From JAIVJN01 sp036732565 (GTDB lineage Bacteria > Acidobacteriota > Vicinamibacteria > Vicinamibacterales > UBA2999), in contig DAINCF010000024.1 of assembly GCA_036732565.1 (NCBI GenBank), positions 1 through 25,812 of the forward strand: a DNA stretch of 25,812 nt, given 5' to 3'. A program made the position numbers and the translations under genes. Below are positions 16,925 to 23,986 of the stretch, piece after piece (positions within the stretch are counted from its first letter, which is position 1; every line of letters starts with the position of its first letter). The notes under the pieces were generated by a model that saw only the letters and a program-made list of their open reading frames with translations, did no database searches and was not told the origin of the DNA.

Positions 16925-17497
16925 TCACGGCACCCATTGCCAGATGACGTGCGGCGGAATGCCGCGCTGGTGCGCGTCGAGCAGCGGCGCGCCGTTTGGA
17001 TGCGTCTGCCGTGCGACGAGCACCAGCTGGAGGTTGTAATCCCAGTAGAAATCGCCGTGCCGCCGGTGCACCGTCTTGTGCACGACCTCCACCGAGAAAA
17101 TCCCTCCGGGACCGGGCGCGGCGTCGGGCAAGGGGATCGACGTTCCCGGGAACCCCCAGGCATTGTTCCACTTGAGCGAGACCGGACGGTTCCGATCCCA
17201 GCCGGTTCCGAGGATGGTGACGCGCGACCACACGGTCTGCGGCGGCTCGGCGCCCGGGGCTGGATCGACCATCACGGCAATGCGCGACACCGAAATCGTG
17301 GTCGGCAGCCAGCGGTGGATCTCGATCTCCCCGGCCGCGAACTGCTCGAGCACCGACGGCGGCCATTTCATCACCCTGCTGCCACCAATCGTCAGGTGCG
17401 AGGCGATGAGCTCCGGGGTCACCTCCAGTGGTTTCGCGGTGATCTCGGGATAGGGCGTTGGCGTGCTGCCAGATTCACCTGGGTTCTCGTTTGACAT
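16925..17497 (-). CDS. Unknown 190-aa protein D preceded by a GTAAGCG box
   Basis: I do not recognise this protein. It has no signal peptide or membrane segment and starts MSNENPGESGSTPTPYPEI after a GAGGAA ribosome site. It is rich in Pro, Trp and Val, with stretches such as TTISVSRIAVMVDPAP, TVWSRVTILGTGWDRN and GDFYWDYNLQLVLVARQ, suggesting an all-beta fold. It ends IPPHVIWQWVP. It does not contain the WRDSAG domain of the secreted family. The gene lies 60 nt upstream of the regulator on the same strand, so the two may be co-transcribed. Box D, identical to the boxes before the paralogs, lies 32 nt upstream of its ATG, which makes it a candidate member of the same regulon. Confidence 0.8.
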   Translation of the reverse strand: MSNENPGESGSTPTPYPEITAKPLEVTPELIASHLTIGGSRVMKWPPSVLEQFAAGEIEIHRWLPTTISVSRIAVMVDPAPGAEPPQTVWSRVTILGTGWDRNRPVSLKWNNAWGFPGTSIPLPDAAPGPGGIFSVEVVHKTVHRRHGDFYWDYNLQLVLVARQTHPNGAPLLDAHQRGIPPHVIWQWVP

Positions 17498-17529
17498 GGG
17501 TTCCTCGAAGCAAGAGTGATTGTCTGCCG

Positions 17530-17546
17530 CTTACGAATCGCTTACG
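17530..17546 (-). promoter_or_regulatory. GTAAGCG tandem box D, putative SARP site
   Basis: Minus strand reads CGTAAGCGATTCGTAAG followed by CGG, so both heptamers here are a full GTAAGCG. It lies 32 nt upstream of the unknown protein D and in the divergent gap before corA. Its orientation points to gene D. Confidence 0.65.
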
Positions 17547-17591
17547 GCCGCGCGACAGCACGATCCTGGCCGTGATGTAATCTTGCCTGGC

Positions 17592-18563
17592 GTGTCCGTC
17601 ATTCGTTACTTCATCAATCGCAACCGCCACACCGAGCTCGTTCCGGACCTCGACCCTGCCTGGCTCTCAGCTGAATCCGGCGCCTTTGTGTGGGCGGACT
17701 TCGCGCAGCCCGGATCGGACGAGGGCCAGATCCTGCGCGAGGCCTTCAAGCTGCACGAGCTGGCGGTCGAAGACGCGCTCGAGCAGACCAACCAGCCCAA
17801 GGTCGAGAGCTACGACGGCTACTTACATCTCGTGATGCACGGCATCAATTTCCAGCCGGAGGAGCACGTGTTCGACACCTACGACGTCGACTTCTTCCTC
17901 TCGGCCAACTACCTCGTCACGGTTCACGATGGCAAGCGGCGAAGCATCAATCACGTGGCCGATCTCTGCGGTCGCAACGCGTTCGTCCTCAGCGAGGGGC
18001 CCGTCGCGCTGATGCATCGCATCGTCGACACCATGGTCGAACACTATCGACCCGAGGTCGACGAGCTGGAGGACAGGCTCGACGCGGTCGAGGAGCGCGT
18101 CGTCGAGAACCGCGTCCGCAACCTGATGGGAGAGATTCTCGCCGTCAAGCACGACGTCATGAGGCTGCGCCGCGTCATCGTCCCGCAGCGAGACGTCGTC
18201 GGACGCCTGGCGCGCAGGGAGTTTCCCCTGATCGATCAGGAGATGGCGTATCGGTTCAGGGACGTCTACGATCAGCTCGTTCGCATGACCGACGACGCGT
18301 TGATGTTCCAGGATCGCGTCACCGGGATCCTCGACGCGCACCTGGCGACGGTCTCGAATCGCCTCGCGCAAGTCTCGAAGCTGGTGGCGGTGATCGCGAC
18401 GTTGTTCGGCCCGCTCACGGTCATCACCGGCCTTTTCGGGATGAACGTCCCGCTGCCAGAGTTTCCCGGCGGCGACGCGGTGCAGTTCTGGTGGATCGTC
18501 GGGATCATGCTGGTGTCGAGCGCCGGCATGTTCGCCTGGTTCCGCCGCACCGGCTGGCTCTAA
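17592..18563 (+). CDS. corA: CorA-family magnesium/cobalt transporter
   Basis: Pentameric inner-membrane channel for Mg2+ (or Co2+/Ni2+). The 323-aa product has a soluble N-terminal domain, a long acidic and basic helix region (VDELEDRLDAVEERV and onward), and two C-terminal membrane segments. The first is followed by the diagnostic GMN motif (Gly283-Met284-Asn285 in TGLFGMNVPLPE). I choose GTG 17592 because the family-like sequence begins there (VSVIRYFINRN); a TTG at 17520 would force translation through box D and is unlikely. No clear ribosome site is seen. It is the second Mg2+ transport gene in the window besides mgtE. The start region is shared with divergent gene D. Confidence 0.92.
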   Translation: MSVIRYFINRNRHTELVPDLDPAWLSAESGAFVWADFAQPGSDEGQILREAFKLHELAVEDALEQTNQPKVESYDGYLHLVMHGINFQPEEHVFDTYDVDFFLSANYLVTVHDGKRRSINHVADLCGRNAFVLSEGPVALMHRIVDTMVEHYRPEVDELEDRLDAVEERVVENRVRNLMGEILAVKHDVMRLRRVIVPQRDVVGRLARREFPLIDQEMAYRFRDVYDQLVRMTDDALMFQDRVTGILDAHLATVSNRLAQVSKLVAVIATLFGPLTVITGLFGMNVPLPEFPGGDAVQFWWIVGIMLVSSAGMFAWFRRTGWL

Positions 18564-18596
18564 CCACACCACGTGCGGAGAGCTCCAGGAACTGGT

Positions 18597-19414
18597 TCAG
18601 GGAACGACGAAGGTAAACGCGTTGTTTGCTTGCCCGCTGCTGCCGATGGCGGCGTACCCGATAATGCTGATGCCACCGGGGCAAGGGTCCCCGGGCAGAG
18701 CCCCGGTGAGGTTCGCGACAAGGGCGGTAGCAAAGCCGGCACCGACTACCGCTGCCTTGCGTCGCTCGAGGGGGATCGCCTCCGAGAACTGGATGCACCA
18801 ATCGCCCGTGAGACCGACCCGGGTCACGGTGGTGACGTTGGGTGACTTGACCTCGAAGGACGGGGTATTGAATCCGTTTACCCTCCCCCACGCAGTCGCG
18901 GTACCCGCCGGGCCCGGCGCCCCTTGTACACCGGTCGGGCCTTGAACGCCCGGTGCCCCGTGTCCTCCTGGCGGCCCGGGCGGTCCCACGGGGCCTTGCG
19001 GCCCGGTTGCGGCCTGTAACGGGCGAGGACTACCGGAGGTGCCCGTGGGGCCGAACGTAAACGCGCCCGAGCTCCCGGCACTGTCACGCCACGTGCCGCT
19101 CACCGATGGCAGATTGATTGCCGCTTCCAGGTTCACGGGTGCACCGCCTGGAAGACGCAACACGGTCAACCCCAGGGTGATGATTCCATCCAGCTGCGGT
19201 ACGGCGAGGCCCTGCACCGGAAGCCGCAAGCTGCCGCCGCACGGCTCATCGAACCCGTTCAGGAGGAACACACTCCCACGTTGCTCGACTGTCAACGTCA
19301 ACACATTGCAGAACGGCTCCATTCCCAGCGGAACGTACCAATGACCTGCGCGGACGCATCGACCGCGCCAAGACCGATGACGCCAAGCAGGAGTACACAG
19401 ATGATGCGGGGCAA
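18597..19414 (-). pseudogene. Paralog E: frameshifted secreted protein with collagen-like tract
   Basis: TTG 19414 follows AAGGAGG at a good distance and opens a signal peptide (PRIICVLLLGVIGLGAVDASA), then QVIGTFRW. One base is then missing near 19320-19324: between the Trp codon and GAG CCG there are five bases instead of the six found in paralogs A and F. In frame, translation ends a few codons later. The other frame continues with EPFCNVLTL, NGFDEPCGG, SGTWRDSAG, a Gly-X-Y tract (GPQGPVGPPGPPGGHGAPG and onward) and a C-domain starting TATAWGRVNGF that matches paralog A. Restored length would be about 272 aa. Box E is 36 nt upstream. The rest of the frame looks intact, so the lesion is recent, or is a sequencing error. 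Confidence 0.8.
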
Positions 19415-19450
19415 TAGACCCTCCTTAGCGGCAATAGTGATCGCCAGCCG

Positions 19451-19467
19451 CTTACGAATCGCTTACG
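19451..19467 (-). promoter_or_regulatory. GTAAGCG tandem box E, putative SARP site
   Basis: Minus strand reads CGTAAGCGATTCGTAAG followed by CGG, like box D. It is 36 nt upstream of the TTG start of paralog E, in the divergent gap before mutL. Confidence 0.65.
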
Positions 19468-19505
19468 GCTGCTGGACGCTGCGGCAGGCGCTGATCGCCG
19501 CCCTC

Positions 19506-19511
19506 TATAAT
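19506..19511 (+). promoter_or_regulatory. Possible -10 element of mutL
   Basis: TATAAT lies 46 nt before the mutL ATG (19558). No good -35 is seen at the standard distance, so this is only a candidate. Confidence 0.3.
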
Positions 19512-19557
19512 GGGCGTAAAACATGCCCGAAACAGTTCACGTCGCGGAGCAGCGCTG

Positions 19558-21315
19558 ATGGGACGCATCCGTCGCCTCCCCGACGACCTCGCGAACCAGA
19601 TTGCCGCCGGCGAAGTGGTCGAGCGGCCGGCCTCAGTCGTCAAGGAGCTCGTCGAGAACGCGATCGATGCGGCGGCAACGCGCATCGCCATCACCGTCGA
19701 GTACGGCGGCAAGAAGCTGATCCGGATCGAAGACGATGGCGTGGGGATGGAGCCCGAGGACGCGCGGCTCTGTCTCGAGCGTCACGCAACCAGCAAGATT
19801 CAGCGCGCGGACGATCTCGCCGCAATCGCGACCCTCGGCTTTCGTGGAGAGGCGTTGCCCAGCATCGCCTCGGTCTCGCACTTCCGCCTGCGCACGCGGG
19901 CGAAGGGAAGTCCGAGCGGGACCGAGATCCGCGTCAATGGCGGGCTCATCGAATCGATGGTCGAAGCGGGTGGTCCGGAAGGCACGCTCGTCGAAGTCGC
20001 TGACGTCTTCTACAATCTGCCCGCCCGCCGGAAGTTTCTGAAATCCGACGCGGCCGAGTCCGCGCAGGTCTCCAAGGTCGTGACGCAGCTCGCGCTGTCG
20101 TATCCAGACGTGGGCTTCACCCTCACCAGCGCCGGCCGCACGGTGCTGCGTTGCCCGCCCGTGACCGGGCTGCCGGATCGTCTGTATCAGCTCTACGGCG
20201 ATCGTCCCGATCTTGTCCCCGTCTCGCGTGAGACCTCAGGGCTGCTGCTCACCGGCTTCATCGCGCCGCTCACCGAACAAGGCGCTCGGCGCGGGCCGCA
20301 GAACGTCTTCGTCAACCGTCGCATCGTGAAAGATCGGACGATTGCCCACGCGATTCTCGATGCCTACAGCGTCGCGTCGAATCGCGAGCGCAGCCCGGAA
20401 GTTCACCTGTTCCTGGACGTGCCACCGGACCGCGTCGACGTCAACGTCCACCCGACGAAGGCCGAGGTGCGATTCCGCGAGCAGTCACTGGTCCATGAGA
20501 TCGTGCGTCGCGCCATCGTCGACGCCTTGGGACACGAGCATGCGCCCCAGCTGCAGCTGCGGACGTCCGATGTGCTGCCGCCGCCGCAACCGCTGATGCC
20601 CGCCATTCCAGGCGTCCTGGGTGGCGGTGTCTATACCAGTCGGTGGATACCGCAACAAGGTGCGCAGGGTGCCCAGGGTGGAATTGCCGTCGAGCGCGTG
20701 TTGAATGTGCAGGGGACCGCGGCCACGCCGGATGCGGTTCGCCCGCTCATTCCGCTTGGCCAGTTCCGCGACACGTTCATCATTGCGATCGACGACGAGG
20801 GCGTGGCGATCATCGATCAGCACGTGGCGCACGAGCGGGTGTTGTTCGAGCGCATCATGGAGCGCCTGAACAGCGGCACGCTCGAAAGCCAGCGGCTGCT
20901 CGTCCCGTTGGTCCTGGACCTGCCGCCCGCGTCGCGCGAAGCATTGATGGCGCGTGCCCCGGAGCTGGTGCGCTTCGGCTTCGAGATCGAGGAGTTCGGG
21001 GGCGACAGCGTGCGCGTCTCCGCGGTTCCAGCGCTGCTGGAGCGCCACGAGAGCGAACGCGCGGTCCGCAACCTCGCCGAGGACCTCGAAGGCCTGGACC
21101 GAGGGCTGCAGATTCAGGAAGCGCTCAAGCGCATCGCCGCCAGCACGGCGTGCCACGCCGCCGTCAAGGCAAACTATCCACTGACGATGGAGAAGATGGC
21201 GCACATACTCGAAGAGCTGCGCCAGACCGCGTATTCAACGGTGTGTCCGCACGGACGTCCCGTCATGCTGCGGATCACCAAGCGAGAGCTCGAGCGGAAT
21301 TTCGAGCGAAGCTAA
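19558..21315 (+). CDS. mutL: DNA mismatch repair protein MutL
   Basis: Mismatch-repair mediator that couples MutS recognition to strand incision; cytoplasmic dimer. Product is 585 aa from ATG 19558. The GHKL ATPase domain shows IAAGEVVERPASVVKELVENAIDA, DDGVGM and GFRGEAL (94-100). After a short variable linker (about 345-395) the C-terminal dimerisation domain has IIDQHVAHERVLFE (Asp420), a variant of the DQHA(X)2E(X)4E endonuclease motif with Val for Ala, then ACHAAVKANYPL and CPHGRP (Cys563). So this looks like an incising MutL, as expected in bacteria lacking MutH. A longer frame to 19510 adds residues without similarity. Its stop overlaps the stop of the convergent paralog F (CTAA). The gene is flanked on both sides by secreted paralogs. 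Confidence 0.96.
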   Translation: MGRIRRLPDDLANQIAAGEVVERPASVVKELVENAIDAAATRIAITVEYGGKKLIRIEDDGVGMEPEDARLCLERHATSKIQRADDLAAIATLGFRGEALPSIASVSHFRLRTRAKGSPSGTEIRVNGGLIESMVEAGGPEGTLVEVADVFYNLPARRKFLKSDAAESAQVSKVVTQLALSYPDVGFTLTSAGRTVLRCPPVTGLPDRLYQLYGDRPDLVPVSRETSGLLLTGFIAPLTEQGARRGPQNVFVNRRIVKDRTIAHAILDAYSVASNRERSPEVHLFLDVPPDRVDVNVHPTKAEVRFREQSLVHEIVRRAIVDALGHEHAPQLQLRTSDVLPPPQPLMPAIPGVLGGGVYTSRWIPQQGAQGAQGGIAVERVLNVQGTAATPDAVRPLIPLGQFRDTFIIAIDDEGVAIIDQHVAHERVLFERIMERLNSGTLESQRLLVPLVLDLPPASREALMARAPELVRFGFEIEEFGGDSVRVSAVPALLERHESERAVRNLAEDLEGLDRGLQIQEALKRIAASTACHAAVKANYPLTMEKMAHILEELRQTAYSTVCPHGRPVMLRITKRELERNFERS

Positions 21316-22226
21316 GGCACGGGCAAGTTGAGGATCGACTCGACCTGCGTCGCGTGCACCTTGATCCAGTACAGGCCCCTCACCCCTTGACCGTAATCCG
21401 TACAGCGAAGCTCCGCATTGCCGGCCGAAGTGAATTGATGGAGCACCTGCATCACCACGGGCTGGAGGGCGGTATTCGCGTAGAGCGTAGTCAGGGCAGC
21501 ATCGACGTTCGGTCCCGCGACCAACACACAGCCGACATTGCCTGCCGCTCCATACGCGAAACCCTTCGCTTGAATGTGGAAGAGACCGGCCGGCAGAGGC
21601 AGCGTCAGAATCGGCTCTCTACCGAAGTTGAACGTTCCATAGTTGTCGAAGGTATCGGGCAGGTCGACCATCTCCTGCCTGAATCGCGCGAAGACGTTGC
21701 TCGGTCCGCGGAGGCCAGTCTGACCCGTGGGGCCCATCACGCCTTGTGGCCCTTGCGGGCCCTGCAAGCCCTGCGATCCTGGTGGTCCTGCGGGCCCCTG
21801 CGGGCCGATTGGCGTCTGGAGCGGTCGCGGGTTGCCGGGCGCACTGGCAGGATTGAATGTGAATGCTCCCGTGTTCCCGGCGCTGTCGCGCCAGGTGCCG
21901 CTCGCGGTTGGCAGCGTAATCGCGGCTTCCAGGTTGACCGGCGCGCCACCCGGAACGCTGAGCACGCTGAGACCGAAGGTAATGCTGCCGTTCGGCTGTG
22001 GGATGGCGACGCCGTGGAGCGGAAGTCGCGGGTTGCCACCGCAAGGTTCGTCGAAGCCGTCGAGGGTATAGACGCCTTCGGTCTGCGAGACGGTCAACGT
22101 CACGATGTTGCAAAAGGGCTCGGTCCGCCAACGAAACGTGCCGATCGGTTGCGCCCAGGCTTCCGCGGCGGTGAGGGCCAGAAGGCCGAGCGCAGAGAGC
22201 ACGAATAGCCGAAGTGGGTTTGTCAT
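21312..22226 (-). CDS. Paralog F: secreted protein, shared N-domain, collagen-like tract and head
   Basis: The 304-aa product begins MTNPLRLFVLSALGLLALTA, a signal peptide cleaved at about AWA|QP. The family domain follows (WRTEPFCN, DGFDEPCGGNPRLP, SGTWRDSAG) to about residue 135. A Gly-X-Y tract of about 12 triplets (GPQGPAGPPGSQGLQG and onward) comes next. The C-terminal domain of about 125 residues (FARFRQEMVDLPDTFDNYGTF to ILNLPVP) is probably a beta-rich head like those that trimerise bacterial collagen-like proteins; this is inference. It differs from the heads of A and E. Box F lies 47 nt upstream. It is divergent from paralog G with 191 bp between the starts and convergent with mutL. 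Confidence 0.85.
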   Translation of the reverse strand: MTNPLRLFVLSALGLLALTAAEAWAQPIGTFRWRTEPFCNIVTLTVSQTEGVYTLDGFDEPCGGNPRLPLHGVAIPQPNGSITFGLSVLSVPGGAPVNLEAAITLPTASGTWRDSAGNTGAFTFNPASAPGNPRPLQTPIGPQGPAGPPGSQGLQGPQGPQGVMGPTGQTGLRGPSNVFARFRQEMVDLPDTFDNYGTFNFGREPILTLPLPAGLFHIQAKGFAYGAAGNVGCVLVAGPNVDAALTTLYANTALQPVVMQVLHQFTSAGNAELRCTDYGQGVRGLYWIKVHATQVESILNLPVP

Positions 22227-22273
22227 GCGATCACCAGCGATTCCTCAGATGGAAGCAGCATTGTGGCTGGCGG

Positions 22274-22290
22274 CTTACGAATCGCTTACG
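22274..22290 (-). promoter_or_regulatory. GTAAGCG tandem box F, putative SARP site
   Basis: Minus strand reads CGTAAGCGATTCGTAAG. It is 47 nt upstream of paralog F and 127 nt from the divergent start of paralog G; its orientation matches paralog F. A CACAAT hexamer begins 8 bp after the second GTAAG and could serve as a weak -10. Confidence 0.65.
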
Positions 22291-22417
22291 GCAGCCGAGG
22301 CAGACGGTCACCCGGCGGGAATGGAATCCGACTCGACAGTGGTCCGCCCGCGTCTTCATCGGGCGCCGAGGGGATCGAGCCTGAGAGGGGAGGGACATCT
22401 CCTCCGTCTCTTCGGTT

Positions 22418-23965
22418 ATGGAGAGACGCGAATCGCACGTGTTGGTCACGTTGGCCCTGATGGCGCTGGCGTGGCACGCGCTGGCTGCGCCAGCTTTCGC
22501 CCAACCCATCGGAACCTTCCGCTGGCAGTTCAACCCTTACTGCAACGTCGTCACCCTCGCGGTCGTCCAGGCCGGTGGCGTCTACGCGCTCGAGGGGGTC
22601 GATGACCAATGTGGCGCGGGTCAGGCGGCCTCCGCCAGCGGCACCGCGTTTCAGAACCCCGACGGCTCGATCGGCCTCGGCCTCAATCTCGTGCTGACGC
22701 CAGGCGGAGCGCCAAGCCACGTGGATGTCACCATTCAGTTGGCGACGCTCAGTGGGACGTGGCGCGACAGCGCCGGCGCCTCGGGGGCATTCGTGTTCAC
22801 GCCGGGCGCAGGATCTGGAGGAACACCGCGCCCGACCTCCAGTAGTGTAGGGGCGCACGCGATCGATCCCGCGCAAGTGCAGCGGCGTGTGACCGGCGTG
22901 TGTGCGGGCGGACAGGCCTTTCGCGCAGTCAACCTCGACGGATCGGTGATATGCGAGCCAGTCGTTGGCCAAATCGCCGGCGTGCTTGCTGGACAGGGGT
23001 TGACGGGTGGAGGTGATACCGGCGACGTGACGCTCGCCGTGTCGTTTGCCGGACCCGGTACGGATACGACGGTTGCCAGAAGCGATCACTTCGAGCGGCC
23101 TGGATCCTTCAACACCGCAATCGGTCAGTTGGCCCTGGATGCCGCCACCTTGAGCGGTGCCAACAACACGGCATTCGGAGCTCGGGCGCTGGGCGCCACG
23201 CTCACCGGCTCGGGCAACACCGGAATTGGCATCGACGCGCTTGGGGACAACGTCGGCGGCGTGGGTAACACGGCCATCGGCGCCGGGGCGTTGGAGGGGT
23301 TGACTGCCGGGAACTACAACGCGTTCGTTGGACTCTATGCCGGCAACGACTTGGAGTCGGGCAATTACAACGTGGCGATCGGCTACAACGCGCTGGGTGG
23401 GCTCACGACTGGCAGCAGCAACATCGCGTTCGGCCAGCAAGCGGGCATCAACGTCACGACCGGCAGCAACAACATCTTCATCGGCAACACCGGCGTCGCC
23501 GCCGACAGTGGTACCGTGCGGATCGGGAACAGCCAGGTGACCGCCGTCTACATGACCGGTATCTCCGGTCAAACATCCTCCGGCGGCGTGAACGTGTTCA
23601 TCAACGGTGCCGGTCGGCTGGGCACCATGACCTCGTCAGCCCGATTCAAGCGCGATATCAGACCTGTCGACGACGCCCGCGCCATCGTCCAGGCACTCCG
23701 CCCGGTGCGGTTCTTCTACAGGCCAGAGTACGACGGCGGCGACAGGGCGTCTCAGTTCGGCCTGATCGCAGAGGAAGTGGAGAAGGTGGATCGCGATCTC
23801 GTCGTGCTGGACCCTACCGGTGCGCCCGAAACAGTGCGGTATCACTTCCTTCCAACGCTGCTCGTGGCCGAGGTGCAGCGGCTGGAAAGGGAACTGACGG
23901 CGCTTCGCGACGCCCTCGCAGCCACTCAGCAGGAAGTGGCACGTCTTCGCGGGACACCGCGGTAG
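22418..23965 (+). CDS. Paralog G: shared N-domain fused to YadA-like head repeats and S74 chaperone
   Basis: Largest family member, 515 aa. A signal peptide ends at about AFA|QP; the family domain (WQFNPYCN, EGVDDQCGA, SGTWRDSAG) reaches about residue 140. A linker with AIDPAQVQRRVTGVC, also present in paralog B, leads to VLAGQGLTGGGDTGDVTL. Residues 232-357 hold eight NTAxG..AL-type repeats resembling trimeric adhesin heads. The end is a Peptidase_S74 intramolecular chaperone domain: SSARFKRDI (candidate Ser406-Lys411 dyad), then FGLIAEEVEKVD, and a terminal coiled coil (LERELTALRDALAATQQEV). S74 domains trimerise beta-rich fibres and are then cleaved off. No Shine-Dalgarno is clear before ATG 22418; a nearby GTG/TTG could be the true start. 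No GTAAGCG box points to this gene. The convergent rarA stop is 21 bp away. Confidence 0.87.
   Translation: MERRESHVLVTLALMALAWHALAAPAFAQPIGTFRWQFNPYCNVVTLAVVQAGGVYALEGVDDQCGAGQAASASGTAFQNPDGSIGLGLNLVLTPGGAPSHVDVTIQLATLSGTWRDSAGASGAFVFTPGAGSGGTPRPTSSSVGAHAIDPAQVQRRVTGVCAGGQAFRAVNLDGSVICEPVVGQIAGVLAGQGLTGGGDTGDVTLAVSFAGPGTDTTVARSDHFERPGSFNTAIGQLALDAATLSGANNTAFGARALGATLTGSGNTGIGIDALGDNVGGVGNTAIGAGALEGLTAGNYNAFVGLYAGNDLESGNYNVAIGYNALGGLTTGSSNIAFGQQAGINVTTGSNNIFIGNTGVAADSGTVRIGNSQVTAVYMTGISGQTSSGGVNVFINGAGRLGTMTSSARFKRDIRPVDDARAIVQALRPVRFFYRPEYDGGDRASQFGLIAEEVEKVDRDLVVLDPTGAPETVRYHFLPTLLVAEVQRLERELTALRDALAATQQEVARLRGTPR
23109..23500 (+). repeat. Coding repeats of the YadA-like head in paralog G
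   Basis: Eight degenerate units of about 14-18 residues with the pattern N-[TVI]-A-[IF]-G-x-x-A-[LG], for example NTAIGQLAL, NTAFGARAL, NTAIGAGAL, NVAIGYNAL and NIAFGQQAG. This is the pattern of left-handed beta-roll heads of trimeric adhesins. Confidence 0.8.
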
Positions 23966-23986
23966 TCGCGTGACCAGCTTCTGATC

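Noticed and set aside
17520..17591. Upstream TTG start for corA
   Set aside because: It would translate through box D (giving AAYESLTAA), and the family-like sequence only begins at GTG 17592. The same peptide appears in other shadow frames wherever the box occurs.
20643..22208. 521-aa open frame on the plus strand overlapping mutL and paralog F
   Set aside because: Low-complexity Arg-rich composition, starts inside mutL in another frame and runs antisense to paralog F; both real genes are well supported.
9185..22290. The GTAAGCG boxes as CRISPR repeats or integron attC sites
   Set aside because: Copies are kilobases apart with whole genes between them, no cas or integrase gene is present, and the element is a short direct repeat of heptamers without attC-like secondary structure. 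Position and orientation fit a promoter operator better.
22418..23965. Prophage tail-fibre gene, as suggested by the S74 domain
   Set aside because: No other phage genes surround it, and it has a signal peptide and the N-domain shared with six neighbouring cellular paralogs.
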